Of a stretch of DNA of 64,000 nt, positions 44,501 to 53,658 are shown one piece after another. Source of the DNA: Desulfobulbus sp. GTDB lineage: Bacteria > Desulfobacterota > Desulfobulbia > Desulfobulbales > Desulfobulbaceae. The stretch is from contig NZ_JAVBXR010000013.1 of assembly GCF_030824455.1 (NCBI RefSeq), forward strand, positions 1-64,000. Reading direction: 5' to 3'. Made by a program: the position numbers and the translations under genes. Position 1 is the stretch's first letter. Each line of letters opens with the position of its first letter. The notes under the pieces are model-generated. The model saw nothing but the letters and a program-made list of their open reading frames with translations. It was not told where the DNA came from and did not search any database.

Positions 44501-45304
44501 ATGATAAAAGAAAACGTGCGGATCAGCTTGATCGTGACCACCTACAACTGGAAGGAGGCGCTTGAGCTTGTGTTGCGCAGCGCCTTTTACCAAACGCTGG
44601 CGCCGATGGAAATTGTGGTGGCCGACGACGGTTCGCGGCCGGACACCGCCGAACTTATCCGCAACATGGCGTCTCAAGCGCCGGTGCCCCTGGTGCACTC
44701 CTGGCATGAAGACGACGGCTATCGATTGGCAAAAAGCCGAAACAGGGCCATCGCCCGGGCGCAAGGGGACTACATTCTGCTGATCGACGGCGACATCCTG
44801 CTGGATCGCCGCTTTGCAGCCGACCACCTGGCCGTCGCCCGGCGAGGATACTTTGTCCAGGGGCCGCGCGCTTTACTGGGCGACAAGTTGACCGCGCAGG
44901 TCTTTGCCCGCGGCGCCCTTACCATTCCCCTGGGCGCCAGAGGCGTCGGCAACAAGAAAAACTGCCTGCGTTCTGAACTGCTTTCCCGGCTGTTTTCCCT
45001 GAAAAGCACCAAACTGCAGGGCACCCGATTGTGCAATTTTGCTTTTTGGAAGGAGGATGCACTCCGGGTGAACGGATTTAATGAGGACTTTGTCGGATGG
45101 GGACGGGAAGATTCCGAATTTGTCGCCCGGTTGCTCAACTGCGGGGTGCAGCGCCAGAATCTGAAATTTCGCGCATTGGGATATCATTTGCACCACCCGA
45201 TGAACAATCGGGACCGGCTGGCTCTCAACGACGATCTGCTGCAGCGGACCATCGAAGGGCGGCTCACCTGGTGCAAAACCGGGCTTGATCAGTATCGCAG
45301 TTGA
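44501..45304 (+). CDS. Family 2 glycosyltransferase with C-terminal galactosyltransferase-like domain
   Basis: 267 aa from ATG 44501; a TTG at 44495 is the alternative. The GT-A core has ISLIVTTYNW, VVADDGS and YILLIDGDILLD. The C-terminal block NGFNEDFVGWGREDSEFVARLLN is the glyco_transf_7C-type signature. It acts on nucleotide sugars at the inner membrane surface and is the last plus-strand gene of the cluster. Confidence 0.88.
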   Translation: MIKENVRISLIVTTYNWKEALELVLRSAFYQTLAPMEIVVADDGSRPDTAELIRNMASQAPVPLVHSWHEDDGYRLAKSRNRAIARAQGDYILLIDGDILLDRRFAADHLAVARRGYFVQGPRALLGDKLTAQVFARGALTIPLGARGVGNKKNCLRSELLSRLFSLKSTKLQGTRLCNFAFWKEDALRVNGFNEDFVGWGREDSEFVARLLNCGVQRQNLKFRALGYHLHHPMNNRDRLALNDDLLQRTIEGRLTWCKTGLDQYRS

Positions 45305-45305
45305 T

Positions 45306-46097
45306 TCAGGGCGTGCGCTTCAGGGGAGGAGAAGGCGGCGGGATCCAGGCGGCCTGGAGTTCGTGCAGCTTGGCATACTTGTAAAACGTCCCTTCGAAAT
45401 TGCCGAGGGCGATGATAAAGCCGGGCCAGCCGTCGAGGAGGCCCCGTTTCAACACATACATGTGGAAAAACGACCACACCCCGTGCACCAAGGCCTGCGG
45501 CAAAGAGCCGGTTCGGCCCCGTTGCGCAAGCTTCTGTGCGCCGAGCGACGAGTATTTGTTGGCTTTGTGCACCACCTCTTCGAGGTTTTTGTACGGCACC
45601 TGCCAGATGGGGTTGCGGAGAAATCCGACCGGCAGGCGGGAATGGATGGAAAACTCCTCGTGCACCTGGTCGTCTTTGAACACCAAGGCCCCTTTCTTGA
45701 ACAGCTGCGGCTGGCGGTAATCGGGATAAAATCCTGAATAGCGTATCCAGCGACCCATGAAAAAATTTCTCCGGGGAATGTAATAGGCGTCTGCTTGCGG
45801 AGCCTGAACGCAGGTCAGGATTTCATCACGGGCTTCCGGGGTGCATCGTTCGTCCGAATCCAACGAAAAAATCCAATCGTGGGTGCAGGCGGCCATGGCC
45901 TGATTGCGCAGATCGCCAAAGCCGCGAAAGGGAATTTGCACCACCCGCGCCCCGAGTTCCTCGGCAATGGCCACCGTGTTGTCCTGGCTGGAGGAATCCG
46001 CAACCACTATTTCATCGGCCCACAGCACCGAATTGACGGCCGCGCGGATTTTGTCCGCCTCGTTGTAGGTAATGATGTAAACGGAAATTTTGTTCAT
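45306..46097 (-). CDS. Lipopolysaccharide core family 2 glycosyltransferase (WaaE/KdtX-like)
   Basis: 263 aa from ATG 46097, which overlaps the pilB-type stop by ATGA. Longer upstream Met codons add an unlikely tail. VYIITYNEADKIRAAVNSVLWADEIVVADSSSQDNT is split across the family's first two motifs, then WIFSLDSDER (DxD) and YIPRRNFFMGRWIRYSGFYPD. These match WaaE-type core glucosyltransferases. It is convergent with the preceding GT2 gene, with one base between stops. Confidence 0.88.
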   Translation of the reverse strand: MNKISVYIITYNEADKIRAAVNSVLWADEIVVADSSSQDNTVAIAEELGARVVQIPFRGFGDLRNQAMAACTHDWIFSLDSDERCTPEARDEILTCVQAPQADAYYIPRRNFFMGRWIRYSGFYPDYRQPQLFKKGALVFKDDQVHEEFSIHSRLPVGFLRNPIWQVPYKNLEEVVHKANKYSSLGAQKLAQRGRTGSLPQALVHGVWSFFHMYVLKRGLLDGWPGFIIALGNFEGTFYKYAKLHELQAAWIPPPSPPLKRTP

Positions 46098-48343
46098 GCT
46101 TGGCGGATGACCTGCTGGGGGGGACGAGCTTTCGCCGCGCTGGCAAGTTGCACCACAATCCGGTCGGTCTTGTGCAGGCGCTCGACCAGGGTGCGGAATA
46201 AATGCTTGGAGACTTCCGGATATTTTTCGATCAACTCCGCCAATTTGGCGCCCGGATACCGTTTGATCGTGCAACGCCCCACGGAAATGATGGAGGCGGA
46301 ACGCGGCTCTTCCAAAATTGCCGCCATTTCGCCAAAGTATTCGCCAGGTTCGGTAATTTCCGCAATCTTTTTCCCCGAACGCAACACCGCCACCTTGCCC
46401 CGAATCAATTTGAAAAAATCCCGATCCTTGTTGCCTTCCTGGATCACCACATCCCCGTCTTCGTATTCCTCCACATCCGGGTTTACCAGATACGCCGGCA
46501 GACTGTCTTCATGGGCCACGGTCCGTTTTAACACCTCTTCGAGACTGGTGACGCCTTCCCGCGCCTTTTGCAGACCGGCCTCGCGCAGGGTAAACATGCC
46601 TTCCTGCATGGCGACCTTGCGCAATTGCTCCTCGGAAACTTCCGCCTGAATCGCTTCGGCCACCGCTTCCGTCACTTCCATAAGCTCAAAAAAGCCAACC
46701 CGGCCCCGATACCCCAACCCGTTGCAATCCGGGCAGCCTCTGGCTTTGAATAATTTCAATTCGTCTAGCTCGTTCTCCCTGAATCCGGCGCTGAGGAGCG
46801 TTTGCTGGTCATATTCCGCCGGCGTTTTGCATTTCGCGCACAATCGTCTGGCAAGGCGCTGAGAGAGCACCATGGTCAGCGAAGAGGCCAGGATATACGA
46901 AGGAATGCCAATATCCACCATACGGCTGACCGTGGCCGGCGAATCGTTGGTGTGCAGCGTCGAGAAGACGAGATGGCCGGTCATGGCCGCTTTCATTGCG
47001 ATCTCCGCGGTTTCAATGTCGCGAATCTCGCCGACCATGATAATGTCGGGATCCTGGCGGAGAAAGGCCTTGAGCGCCGCAGCAAAGGTCATGCCGACCT
47101 CGGCGTTGACGTTGACCTGGTTGATGCCCTTGAAGTTGAACTCGACCGGGTCTTCAGCGGTCAGAATTTTGATGTCTTCGGTGTTCAGGGAGTTCAGCGC
47201 GGAATAGAGGGTGACGGTCTTGCCCGAGCCAGTCGGCCCCGTCACCAGCAGCAAGCCCTGGGGGCGCGTAAGGCATCTTCTCAGCGCTGCAAAGGTCTCG
47301 ACGGTAAAACCAAGCTTGGTCAGGTCGACATTGAGCGAGTCCTTATCCAGAATACGAAGAACAATGCCCTCGCCGTAGAGCAGCGGCAGGGTGGAGACCC
47401 GGAAATCAACCGCCCGGTTGCGGCCGAGACGGATTTTAATGCGGCCGTCCTGCGGCACCCGACGCTCGGTGATGTTCAACCCTGCCAGGATTTTCATGCG
47501 GGCAGCCATGGCGTTTTTAATCGTCAAGGGCAGGTTCATCGACTTGAACAGGGCGCCATCCTTGCGATAGCGCACCTGCATGGTCTTCTCAAACGGCTCG
47601 ATATGGATGTCGCTGACCCCGTCCTGCACAGCCTTCACCAGGATGCCGTTAACCAGCTTGATAATGGGGGCGTCTGAGGCGGAAAACTGCTCGAAAGAGC
47701 CTTCGTCCGCCCCGCCGCTCTCAATCTCGAAATCCTCCGCCGCATCGGAAACCAAGGCGCCAAAGTCGTCAACCTGGGTAACAGCCTCCTCTTCCGCCTC
47801 GGTTTCAAATTTAAAGAAGGACTGATATTCTTCGTCGCTGATATGATAATATTTTTTATAGGCGTCTATGATGTCCTTGGCTGTCGAGACGCAGACCGTA
47901 AGATTTTTCTGAATAATATCTTGCAGTTGCTCAACGTCCAAAGAGTCAGTCGGCTCCGCCATGGTGACCTGCAGCGTGTTCCCGGCGATGCGCAACGGGA
48001 AGGCCATGAACTGCTTGGCAGTTTCGTAGGGAACGAGGCTCAGCGCCTCCTTGCTCGGCGCCTCCTGGTCGACGACGACCAGGGTATAGTTGTGCATCCT
48101 GCTGAGAAAGTTGGCGATGGTGTCCCGTTCGATCGCGCCGCTTTCCAGCAAGATGCGACCCAGCCGCTCGCCTGTTTTCTTCTGAACAATTTTGGCTTCC
48201 TCAAACTGGGTGGCAGTGATGTAGCCTGCCTTGCTCAGAAGTTCGCCAATTTTCAATTTGCCGGCTCCGGACTGGTCTTTGACCGTCCGTTTCATCGAGC
48301 TTCTCTGCGAATCTGTGAGTGGTTGCCCTGGTTTTATAGCCAT
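46094..48343 (-). CDS. PilB/GspE-type secretion ATPase with C-terminal cyclic-nucleotide-binding domain
   Basis: 749 aa. Two N-terminal MshEN-like repeats (IGELLSKAGYITATQFEEA and RLGRILLESGAIERD) resemble c-di-GMP-binding modules. The ATPase has the Asp/His boxes, Walker A GPTGSGKT, Walker B IIMVGEIRDIETAE, and the zinc motif CAKC...CPDCNGLGYRGR. A linker leads to residues about 625-740, a CRP-like cNMP-binding fold: DGDVVIQEGNKDRDFFKLIRG, then GEYFGEMAAILEEPRSASI with the phosphate-binding Glu and Arg. Type IV pilus or type II secretion motors do not normally carry this domain. Confidence 0.9.
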   Translation of the reverse strand: MAIKPGQPLTDSQRSSMKRTVKDQSGAGKLKIGELLSKAGYITATQFEEAKIVQKKTGERLGRILLESGAIERDTIANFLSRMHNYTLVVVDQEAPSKEALSLVPYETAKQFMAFPLRIAGNTLQVTMAEPTDSLDVEQLQDIIQKNLTVCVSTAKDIIDAYKKYYHISDEEYQSFFKFETEAEEEAVTQVDDFGALVSDAAEDFEIESGGADEGSFEQFSASDAPIIKLVNGILVKAVQDGVSDIHIEPFEKTMQVRYRKDGALFKSMNLPLTIKNAMAARMKILAGLNITERRVPQDGRIKIRLGRNRAVDFRVSTLPLLYGEGIVLRILDKDSLNVDLTKLGFTVETFAALRRCLTRPQGLLLVTGPTGSGKTVTLYSALNSLNTEDIKILTAEDPVEFNFKGINQVNVNAEVGMTFAAALKAFLRQDPDIIMVGEIRDIETAEIAMKAAMTGHLVFSTLHTNDSPATVSRMVDIGIPSYILASSLTMVLSQRLARRLCAKCKTPAEYDQQTLLSAGFRENELDELKLFKARGCPDCNGLGYRGRVGFFELMEVTEAVAEAIQAEVSEEQLRKVAMQEGMFTLREAGLQKAREGVTSLEEVLKRTVAHEDSLPAYLVNPDVEEYEDGDVVIQEGNKDRDFFKLIRGKVAVLRSGKKIAEITEPGEYFGEMAAILEEPRSASIISVGRCTIKRYPGAKLAELIEKYPEVSKHLFRTLVERLHKTDRIVVQLASAAKARPPQQVIRQA

Positions 48344-48389
48344 GGATGTGTATAGACCCTATGCGTCAAGAGAAATGGGATTTTCAGAT

Positions 48390-48418
48390 AGTGTACTACA
48401 AAAGCGCATGCTGGTCAA
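48390..48418 (-). promoter_or_regulatory. Sigma-70 promoter of the PilB-cNMP gene
   Basis: On the minus strand, TTGACC (48418-48413), a 17-base spacer, and TACACT (48395-48390). It predicts a start about 40 bases before the ATG at 48343. Confidence 0.6.
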
Positions 48419-48502
48419 AAAGGAAGAAAACCTTTTTTGGAAGGACAGTTAAGGCGCTGACGCCGGCGCCCAATCAATGCAGCCGGCCCCAGAAGCCTCT
48501 TT

Positions 48503-49438
48503 TCAAGAGAAGACTGCAGGAAATCGTTCTTGAAGCGCTTGCTGCAACGGAATCATCACCTCGCGCATCGAGGGCTCGGCGGCCATTGAAGTGCGAAGTT
48601 CGAGGATATGCCGCCATTCCAGGAGATTGGCGTAGACGATAATCTCGGTCTTGCAGGAATTGGGCAGCACGGTGCGGGCGGCCTGCGGGGTTGCGGTCTG
48701 CAGCAGACGGAAGTACTGCTGTTCCATGGCCTCCATCGACTGCTTCCAAACGGCAAACTCTTCGCTCTGCTCGTCAAAAAAAACCGGTTTGATAAAGGTC
48801 ACCTCGTTGCCGAATTTGTCGGCGGAATAGCGACAGTATCGCTGGCTCTCCTGCAGAAAGGTACAGGGACGATGGCGAACCAGTTCGTGGGTGACCGCCC
48901 GATTGACGATGAACTTGACCGCGAGATAACGATGCTTGGCCAATTGCGGCGGAGCCAACTGCTCAACGGCTGCAAGGCTCAGTTCTTCAATAACAATGCC
49001 GTCGATTGCCTTTTCCCCTGACGCAAGGTGCAGGGTTTCAAAAAAATAGGGGTGTTTGCGCCTGAGGAACAGGCCAATGGCCTGGGAGACGGCGTCCTCG
49101 GGATGAAACAGCAGCATCTCGCGATAGGCGCGGATGGAACCAGTGATCAGCAGCCGATTCCCCTCCAGCTGATCGATCTGGAGAAATTTGGGTTGAAGAA
49201 AATACAGCGCCTGAATCGGGTCCGACCCGGCACAGGCGACGATCAATGTCGCCACGCCCATCTCCAGCACCGAGTTGTGACCGTTCTCCGCCATTTTCCT
49301 GACAAAGGGAATGGCGGAATCACGGTCAATCCGGTTTTCGCTTTTGTAGCAGATGCGACCGCAGTATTCGATGCGGACCGGCAGGCTCTGCTGGTCAAGT
49401 TCATCAAGAATGGTGAAGCTTGGCTCGATTATGCGCAT
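48503..49438 (-). CDS. thyX: Flavin-dependent thymidylate synthase ThyX
   Basis: 311 aa from ATG 49438. The ThyX signature RHRX7S is exact (RHRPCTFLQES), followed by QRYCRYS. NSCKTEIIVYANLLEWRHILELR gives the C-terminal FAD/dUMP-binding block. GHNSVLEMGVATLIV is the H-x-S region. It makes dTMP using FAD and methylene-THF without DHFR coupling. It is longer than the usual 220-250 aa owing to an insert near residues 90-145. Confidence 0.93.
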   Translation of the reverse strand: MRIIEPSFTILDELDQQSLPVRIEYCGRICYKSENRIDRDSAIPFVRKMAENGHNSVLEMGVATLIVACAGSDPIQALYFLQPKFLQIDQLEGNRLLITGSIRAYREMLLFHPEDAVSQAIGLFLRRKHPYFFETLHLASGEKAIDGIVIEELSLAAVEQLAPPQLAKHRYLAVKFIVNRAVTHELVRHRPCTFLQESQRYCRYSADKFGNEVTFIKPVFFDEQSEEFAVWKQSMEAMEQQYFRLLQTATPQAARTVLPNSCKTEIIVYANLLEWRHILELRTSMAAEPSMREVMIPLQQALQERFPAVFS

Positions 49439-49460
49439 GGGGAACCGACAAGAAATGGGG

Positions 49461-49498
49461 AAAAAAAACGCCGCCTTGGCCAAGCCACAGGCGGCGTT
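49461..49498 (-). terminator. Rho-independent terminator after nifS
   Basis: On the minus strand AACGCCGCCT (49498-49489) pairs with AGGCGGCGTT (49476-49467), followed by an eight-T run. It separates nifUS from thyX. Confidence 0.92.
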
Positions 49499-49508
49499 GG
49501 AGAAAACG

Positions 49509-50699
49509 CTACTTGTTGTTTTCTTCCCAGAAGGGAGACATGGCCCGCAGCTTGGCAATGATGGCCGGCATTTTTTCAAGGACAAAATCGACTTCTTCCT
49601 CGGTGTTGTAAATCGACAGGCTGAAGCGGATGGAACCGTGCGCGGCGGTGAACGGCACCCCCATGGCGCGCAGCACATGGGACGGCTCCAGCGAACCGGA
49701 GGTGCAGGCAGACCCCGAAGAGGCACAGATGTTGTGCTGATTCATGTGCAGCAGGATGGCCTCGCCCTCAACGTACTCAAAGCTGATGTTGGCGGTGTTG
49801 GGCAGCCGCTGTTCCGGATGACCGTTGAGCAGCGCCTTGGGAATCGAGGTCAGCAATCCTTTTTCCAGCTTGTCGCGCAGGGCCCGCACCCGGGTGTTTT
49901 CCTCGTCCATCTTGGCCGCAGCCAAGGCGCAGGCTTTGCCCAGACCGACAATGGAAGCGACGTTTTCCGTGCCGCCGCGACGACCGCGCTCCTGGTGGCC
50001 GCCGTTGAGAAACGGAATGAACGGCGTTCCCTTGCGGACGTAGAGCACGCCGATTCCTTTTGGGGCGTGGAGCTTGTGGCCGGAAAGGGAGAGAAAATCA
50101 ATCGCCGTTTCCTTGAGGTTGATTGGAATTTTGCCCACCGCCTGGACCGCGTCGGTGTGGAACAGGATGCCGCGTTCCTTGGTTATCCTGGCCATCTCTT
50201 CCACCGGAAAAATAACCCCAGTCTCATTGTTGGCCCACATGACGCTGACAATCGCGGTCTCGTCGGTGAGGCTGTCCTTGAACCGTTGCAGATCCAGGGT
50301 GCCGTCGGCTTCAACATGCAACCGGGTGGAGTGATATTTGCGGCCGGTGAAAATCTCCAGATTGTCGCAGAGATTTTTCACTGCCGGATGCTCCACCCGG
50401 GTGGTGACCACATGATTTTTTTCAGGATAGGTCTGGATGGCGGAAAGAATGGCGGTGGAGTCGCTTTCCGTGCCGCAGCTGGTGAAGACGATCTCCTCGG
50501 GGCTGGCGCCAAGCAGGTCGGCGACCTCCTGCCGGGCCTGACTGACCGCCTGGCCGACCTGGCCGCCAAAGGTGTGCATGGACGAAGGATTGCCGTATAA
50601 TTCAGTGAGATAGGGCATCATGGCGTCCAGCACCTCGGGAGCAACCCGGGTGGTGGCGTTGTTGTCCATGTAAACTACCTGGTCTGGCGAAACAGTCAT
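49509..50699 (-). CDS. nifS: Cysteine desulfurase NifS
   Basis: 396 aa PLP enzyme. VYMDNNATTRVAPEV start, EIVFTSCGTESD, HTDAVQAVGK, the PLP Lys in LSLSGHKLHAPKG, GGHQERGRRGGTENV, and the active-site Cys loop ASSGSACTSG. It supplies sulfur (and can supply selenium) for Fe-S assembly on NifU, whose stop overlaps this start by TAATG. Confidence 0.95.
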   Translation of the reverse strand: MTVSPDQVVYMDNNATTRVAPEVLDAMMPYLTELYGNPSSMHTFGGQVGQAVSQARQEVADLLGASPEEIVFTSCGTESDSTAILSAIQTYPEKNHVVTTRVEHPAVKNLCDNLEIFTGRKYHSTRLHVEADGTLDLQRFKDSLTDETAIVSVMWANNETGVIFPVEEMARITKERGILFHTDAVQAVGKIPINLKETAIDFLSLSGHKLHAPKGIGVLYVRKGTPFIPFLNGGHQERGRRGGTENVASIVGLGKACALAAAKMDEENTRVRALRDKLEKGLLTSIPKALLNGHPEQRLPNTANISFEYVEGEAILLHMNQHNICASSGSACTSGSLEPSHVLRAMGVPFTAAHGSIRFSLSIYNTEEEVDFVLEKMPAIIAKLRAMSPFWEENNK

Positions 50700-51535
50700 T
50701 ATTTGTCCTCCTCGACGATCAGGCTTTCAAGCACCTGTTCACGCAACTTTTTCTCCACATATTCCTTGAGGGTGGTCCGCGACGAATGGCAACCGGCGCA
50801 GGAACCGCGCAACGACACGGTGACGAAGTCGCCGTCCACGTCAATCAGGCGAATGTCGCCGCCGTCCTTTTTCAGGGTGGGCTTGATTTCCCGCTCAATG
50901 ACTTCCTCGATTTTTTTAATTTTCTCCAGGCTGGTCATCCGTTTTTGCTTTTTCACCCCCACGGTCTGCTCGGGCAGCCCTTCCGCCGTTTCCACTAGCA
51001 GCTCGCGCAACCGCCCCTCACACTTGCCGCAACCGCCACCGGCCTTGGTGAAGTTGGTGATTTCCTCCACCGAGGTCAGCGAATTCTCCTTGATGGCGCG
51101 GATAATCTCCAGATCGGTGACGCCAAAACACTCGCACACCACCTCGCCCTGCGCCATAGGCAGGATAACGCCGGTGTAGTCGGCAATGGCGGCCTCCAGG
51201 GCCTCGCGTCCCATCACCGAACAGTGCATCTTTTCCTTGGGCAGACCGCCAAGGGCCCTGGCAATGTCGTCGTTGGTCAGATTTTTGGCGTCTTCCAACT
51301 TCATGCCCTTGAGCATCTCGGTGAGCATGGAGGACGACGCAATGGCCGAGGCGCAGCCAAAGGTCTTGAACTTGGCGTCGGTGATGATCTGATTTTCATC
51401 GACCTTGATGGTCAGGCGCAGGGCGTCGCCACAGGCTATGGAGCCGACGTTGCCGACGCCGTCGGCGTTTTCGATCTCGCCGACGTTCTTCGGATTAATG
51501 AAATGTTCCTGGACCTTGTCTGTATATTCCCACAT
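50699..51535 (-). CDS. nifU: Fe-S cluster scaffold NifU
   Basis: 278 aa with the full three-part NifU layout. The IscU-like domain has Cys in GSIACGD, KTFGCAS and KMHCSVMG. A central 2Fe-2S BFD-like domain has CECFGV and GGCGKC. The C-terminal Nfu domain has SCAGCHSS. It assembles clusters with sulfur from the overlapping nifS. No nitrogenase genes are in view, so this is probably the general Fe-S system. Confidence 0.95.
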   Translation of the reverse strand: MWEYTDKVQEHFINPKNVGEIENADGVGNVGSIACGDALRLTIKVDENQIITDAKFKTFGCASAIASSSMLTEMLKGMKLEDAKNLTNDDIARALGGLPKEKMHCSVMGREALEAAIADYTGVILPMAQGEVVCECFGVTDLEIIRAIKENSLTSVEEITNFTKAGGGCGKCEGRLRELLVETAEGLPEQTVGVKKQKRMTSLEKIKKIEEVIEREIKPTLKKDGGDIRLIDVDGDFVTVSLRGSCAGCHSSRTTLKEYVEKKLREQVLESLIVEEDK

Positions 51536-51621
51536 GACCGATTCTCTGTGTAATGGTTTCCGATGATCTTCCCGAGCCCCTTGGCGTGCAGCATCTGCAG
51601 GGACAAATGTAAATTTCTACA

Positions 51622-53379
51622 TTAGGGCAGGAGTCCGATTTCGGCAAGCATCGATTTGGCGCTTTTTACCAGCAACGTGGTTTCCTCCCGGTTCCTCGCC
51701 TCGACATAAAAGCGGACCTTGGGTTCGGTGCCCGACGGTCGGATCATAATCCAGGAGCCGTCCTCAAAAATCATTTTGCGGCCATCGACGTCGATCACCT
51801 GGGCGATGGTTTTAAGCCCATCCCCCACCCGCACCTGGCTGCCTGGGCCGTATTGCTCCAGTTGTCCCAGGGTCTGCAGCAGAGTTGCTCCCTGCTGTGA
51901 CACCACCACGCCGTCGCGATCGGGATAGAAGCAGCCAAAGGTCGCCTCAATTTCAGCCAGATATTCGCCCAGGGATTTTTTTAGGGTCATGACCATGTCG
52001 ATGGCCAGAATCAGGCCAATAAAGGCGTCTTTTTCCGGGGTATGGCCGATGATTGAAATGCCGTCCGACTCCTCGAAATAGACCAGCGCCTTGTTGATTA
52101 CCGGCTTGAATTCCTTAAAGCCGACCTTGGGTTCAAAGACCTCCTCGCCCAGCTGCTCGGCCACGGCGTTGGCCAGATTGCTGGAGGCCACGGTTTTGGC
52201 GACCATGCCGCGTTTGCCTTTGATCTCATGGAGGAAATGGTAGGCCATGGCCCCGAATTGGTTCATCGAGATCTCGATGACGCCGTCGGTGAAACGGATG
52301 CGGTCGCCGTCCGGGTCGATGATCGCCCCGATTTTCAGCGGTTCGCTCCGTACCGCCAAGGTGCGCATCACTGGCTGCATATTGGCGGACGAAGGTTCCG
52401 GCGCAATGCCGCCAAAGGTCGGGTCTTGGCTGTCCCGCAGCAACACCAGCCGGTCCGCCGGCGGATTATTGAGCAGGCGGCGCAGATATCGACGCGACGC
52501 GCCATGCACTGCGTCAACGCAGACCACCACCTCGTCGTTGGTCGCCAGGTCGGCAAGCAACTGATCATAGGCAATGCCGTGGAGCGCGGCGCCGTTTCGC
52601 ACCAGCTGCCGCCAGCTCTCCAGTGCGTCTTCCATGACCACGCCCGGCAATTCTGCCAGCGGTTGCTGCAGATTGCAACCCGCCGGAATAAAGGGAACCG
52701 CGTCCTGCTGCACATACTCACCGGCAAACCGGGTGATGGCGTCGGTCAGCACAGGGGCGGCCGGTCCGGCGTCGGCGGCGTTGTACTTGAACCCGCCGTA
52801 TTCCATGGGGTTGTGACTGGGGGTCAGGTTGATGGAAAAGGCGGCCTTGCGAATCAGCACCGAGGCCGACAAGGCTCCGGTGGTGGCCTCGCCGGCGTAG
52901 AACACCTTCACCCCGTTGGCGCACAAAACATTGACCGCCGCCAAGGCCAGCAGAGGACCGCCAAAACGGTTGTCAAAACCAACCACGCAGCCGCGCTGCT
53001 GCATTTCGGCAAAGCTGTCGACCCCGAGGGCTGCGCGCAGCTCCGCGTTGCCCTCGGCTTGCCGGTACAGGTTGAGAATGGCGGCGGTCACCGCAGCCAC
53101 CGAGTGGACAAAAAGATCCTTGCCAAGCGTGCCCCGCCACCCGGAGGTACCAAAGGCAATCACCGCACGGGGCAGGCCTTGGTTGGAGAGCATTTCATCC
53201 TCGACCAGACGGTAGACCCGGTCAATGCCGCCCTGCCACTGCTGTCGCGACTGGGCCTCGCCTGCCCCTGCGCGGCCAGCCACCAGCTGCTTGATCGCGT
53301 CGAAATAGTTGCTTTGCTTGTGATTTTCTTCAACAGTATACCGACTTAGAATCAATTCGATCTCTTTTTCGATGGTCAT
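51622..53379 (-). CDS. pgm: Phosphoglucomutase / alpha-D-phosphohexomutase
   Basis: 585 aa. FGTSGWRG near residue 77, the phosphoserine loop INLTPSHNPMEYGGFKYN, the metal loop IIDPDGDRIRF, the sugar-binding loop YFEESDGISI (E-x-S), and the phosphate-binding end IMIRPSGTEPKVRFYVEA are all intact. It interconverts glucose-1-P and glucose-6-P for glycogen and surface polysaccharides. The first 70 residues precede the usual core and are an extension. Confidence 0.93.
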   Translation of the reverse strand: MTIEKEIELILSRYTVEENHKQSNYFDAIKQLVAGRAGAGEAQSRQQWQGGIDRVYRLVEDEMLSNQGLPRAVIAFGTSGWRGTLGKDLFVHSVAAVTAAILNLYRQAEGNAELRAALGVDSFAEMQQRGCVVGFDNRFGGPLLALAAVNVLCANGVKVFYAGEATTGALSASVLIRKAAFSINLTPSHNPMEYGGFKYNAADAGPAAPVLTDAITRFAGEYVQQDAVPFIPAGCNLQQPLAELPGVVMEDALESWRQLVRNGAALHGIAYDQLLADLATNDEVVVCVDAVHGASRRYLRRLLNNPPADRLVLLRDSQDPTFGGIAPEPSSANMQPVMRTLAVRSEPLKIGAIIDPDGDRIRFTDGVIEISMNQFGAMAYHFLHEIKGKRGMVAKTVASSNLANAVAEQLGEEVFEPKVGFKEFKPVINKALVYFEESDGISIIGHTPEKDAFIGLILAIDMVMTLKKSLGEYLAEIEATFGCFYPDRDGVVVSQQGATLLQTLGQLEQYGPGSQVRVGDGLKTIAQVIDVDGRKMIFEDGSWIMIRPSGTEPKVRFYVEARNREETTLLVKSAKSMLAEIGLLP

Positions 53380-53530
53380 GTCCGCTCCGTAGGGGGTTCA
53401 AGTGATCGGGCAACGTTGAAAAACCAAACATTCCATCAGTATAGCCCCCGGCAAGGTTCTTGGCAAGATGCTACCGATCTGGTTGCCCCGCACGACAATC
53501 AGCCGGAACAGGCAAAGGCAGACGTTTCGG

Positions 53531-53559
53531 TTGACCGGCGGGGGGATTTTTTTTATATA
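53531..53559 (+). promoter_or_regulatory. Sigma-70 promoter of ppsA
   Basis: TTGACC (53531-53536), 17 bases including G and T runs, TATATA (53554-53559). The predicted start gives a leader of about 90 bases before the ATG. Confidence 0.7.
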
Positions 53560-53658
53560 TCAGTACTTTTAGAGTTATATACGCTGGTTTCCAAGAACAG
53601 ACGGTTTGCGGAAAGGGCGGCATCCAACCGGCGGTTTCATTTCACAAGGGAGTAACAG

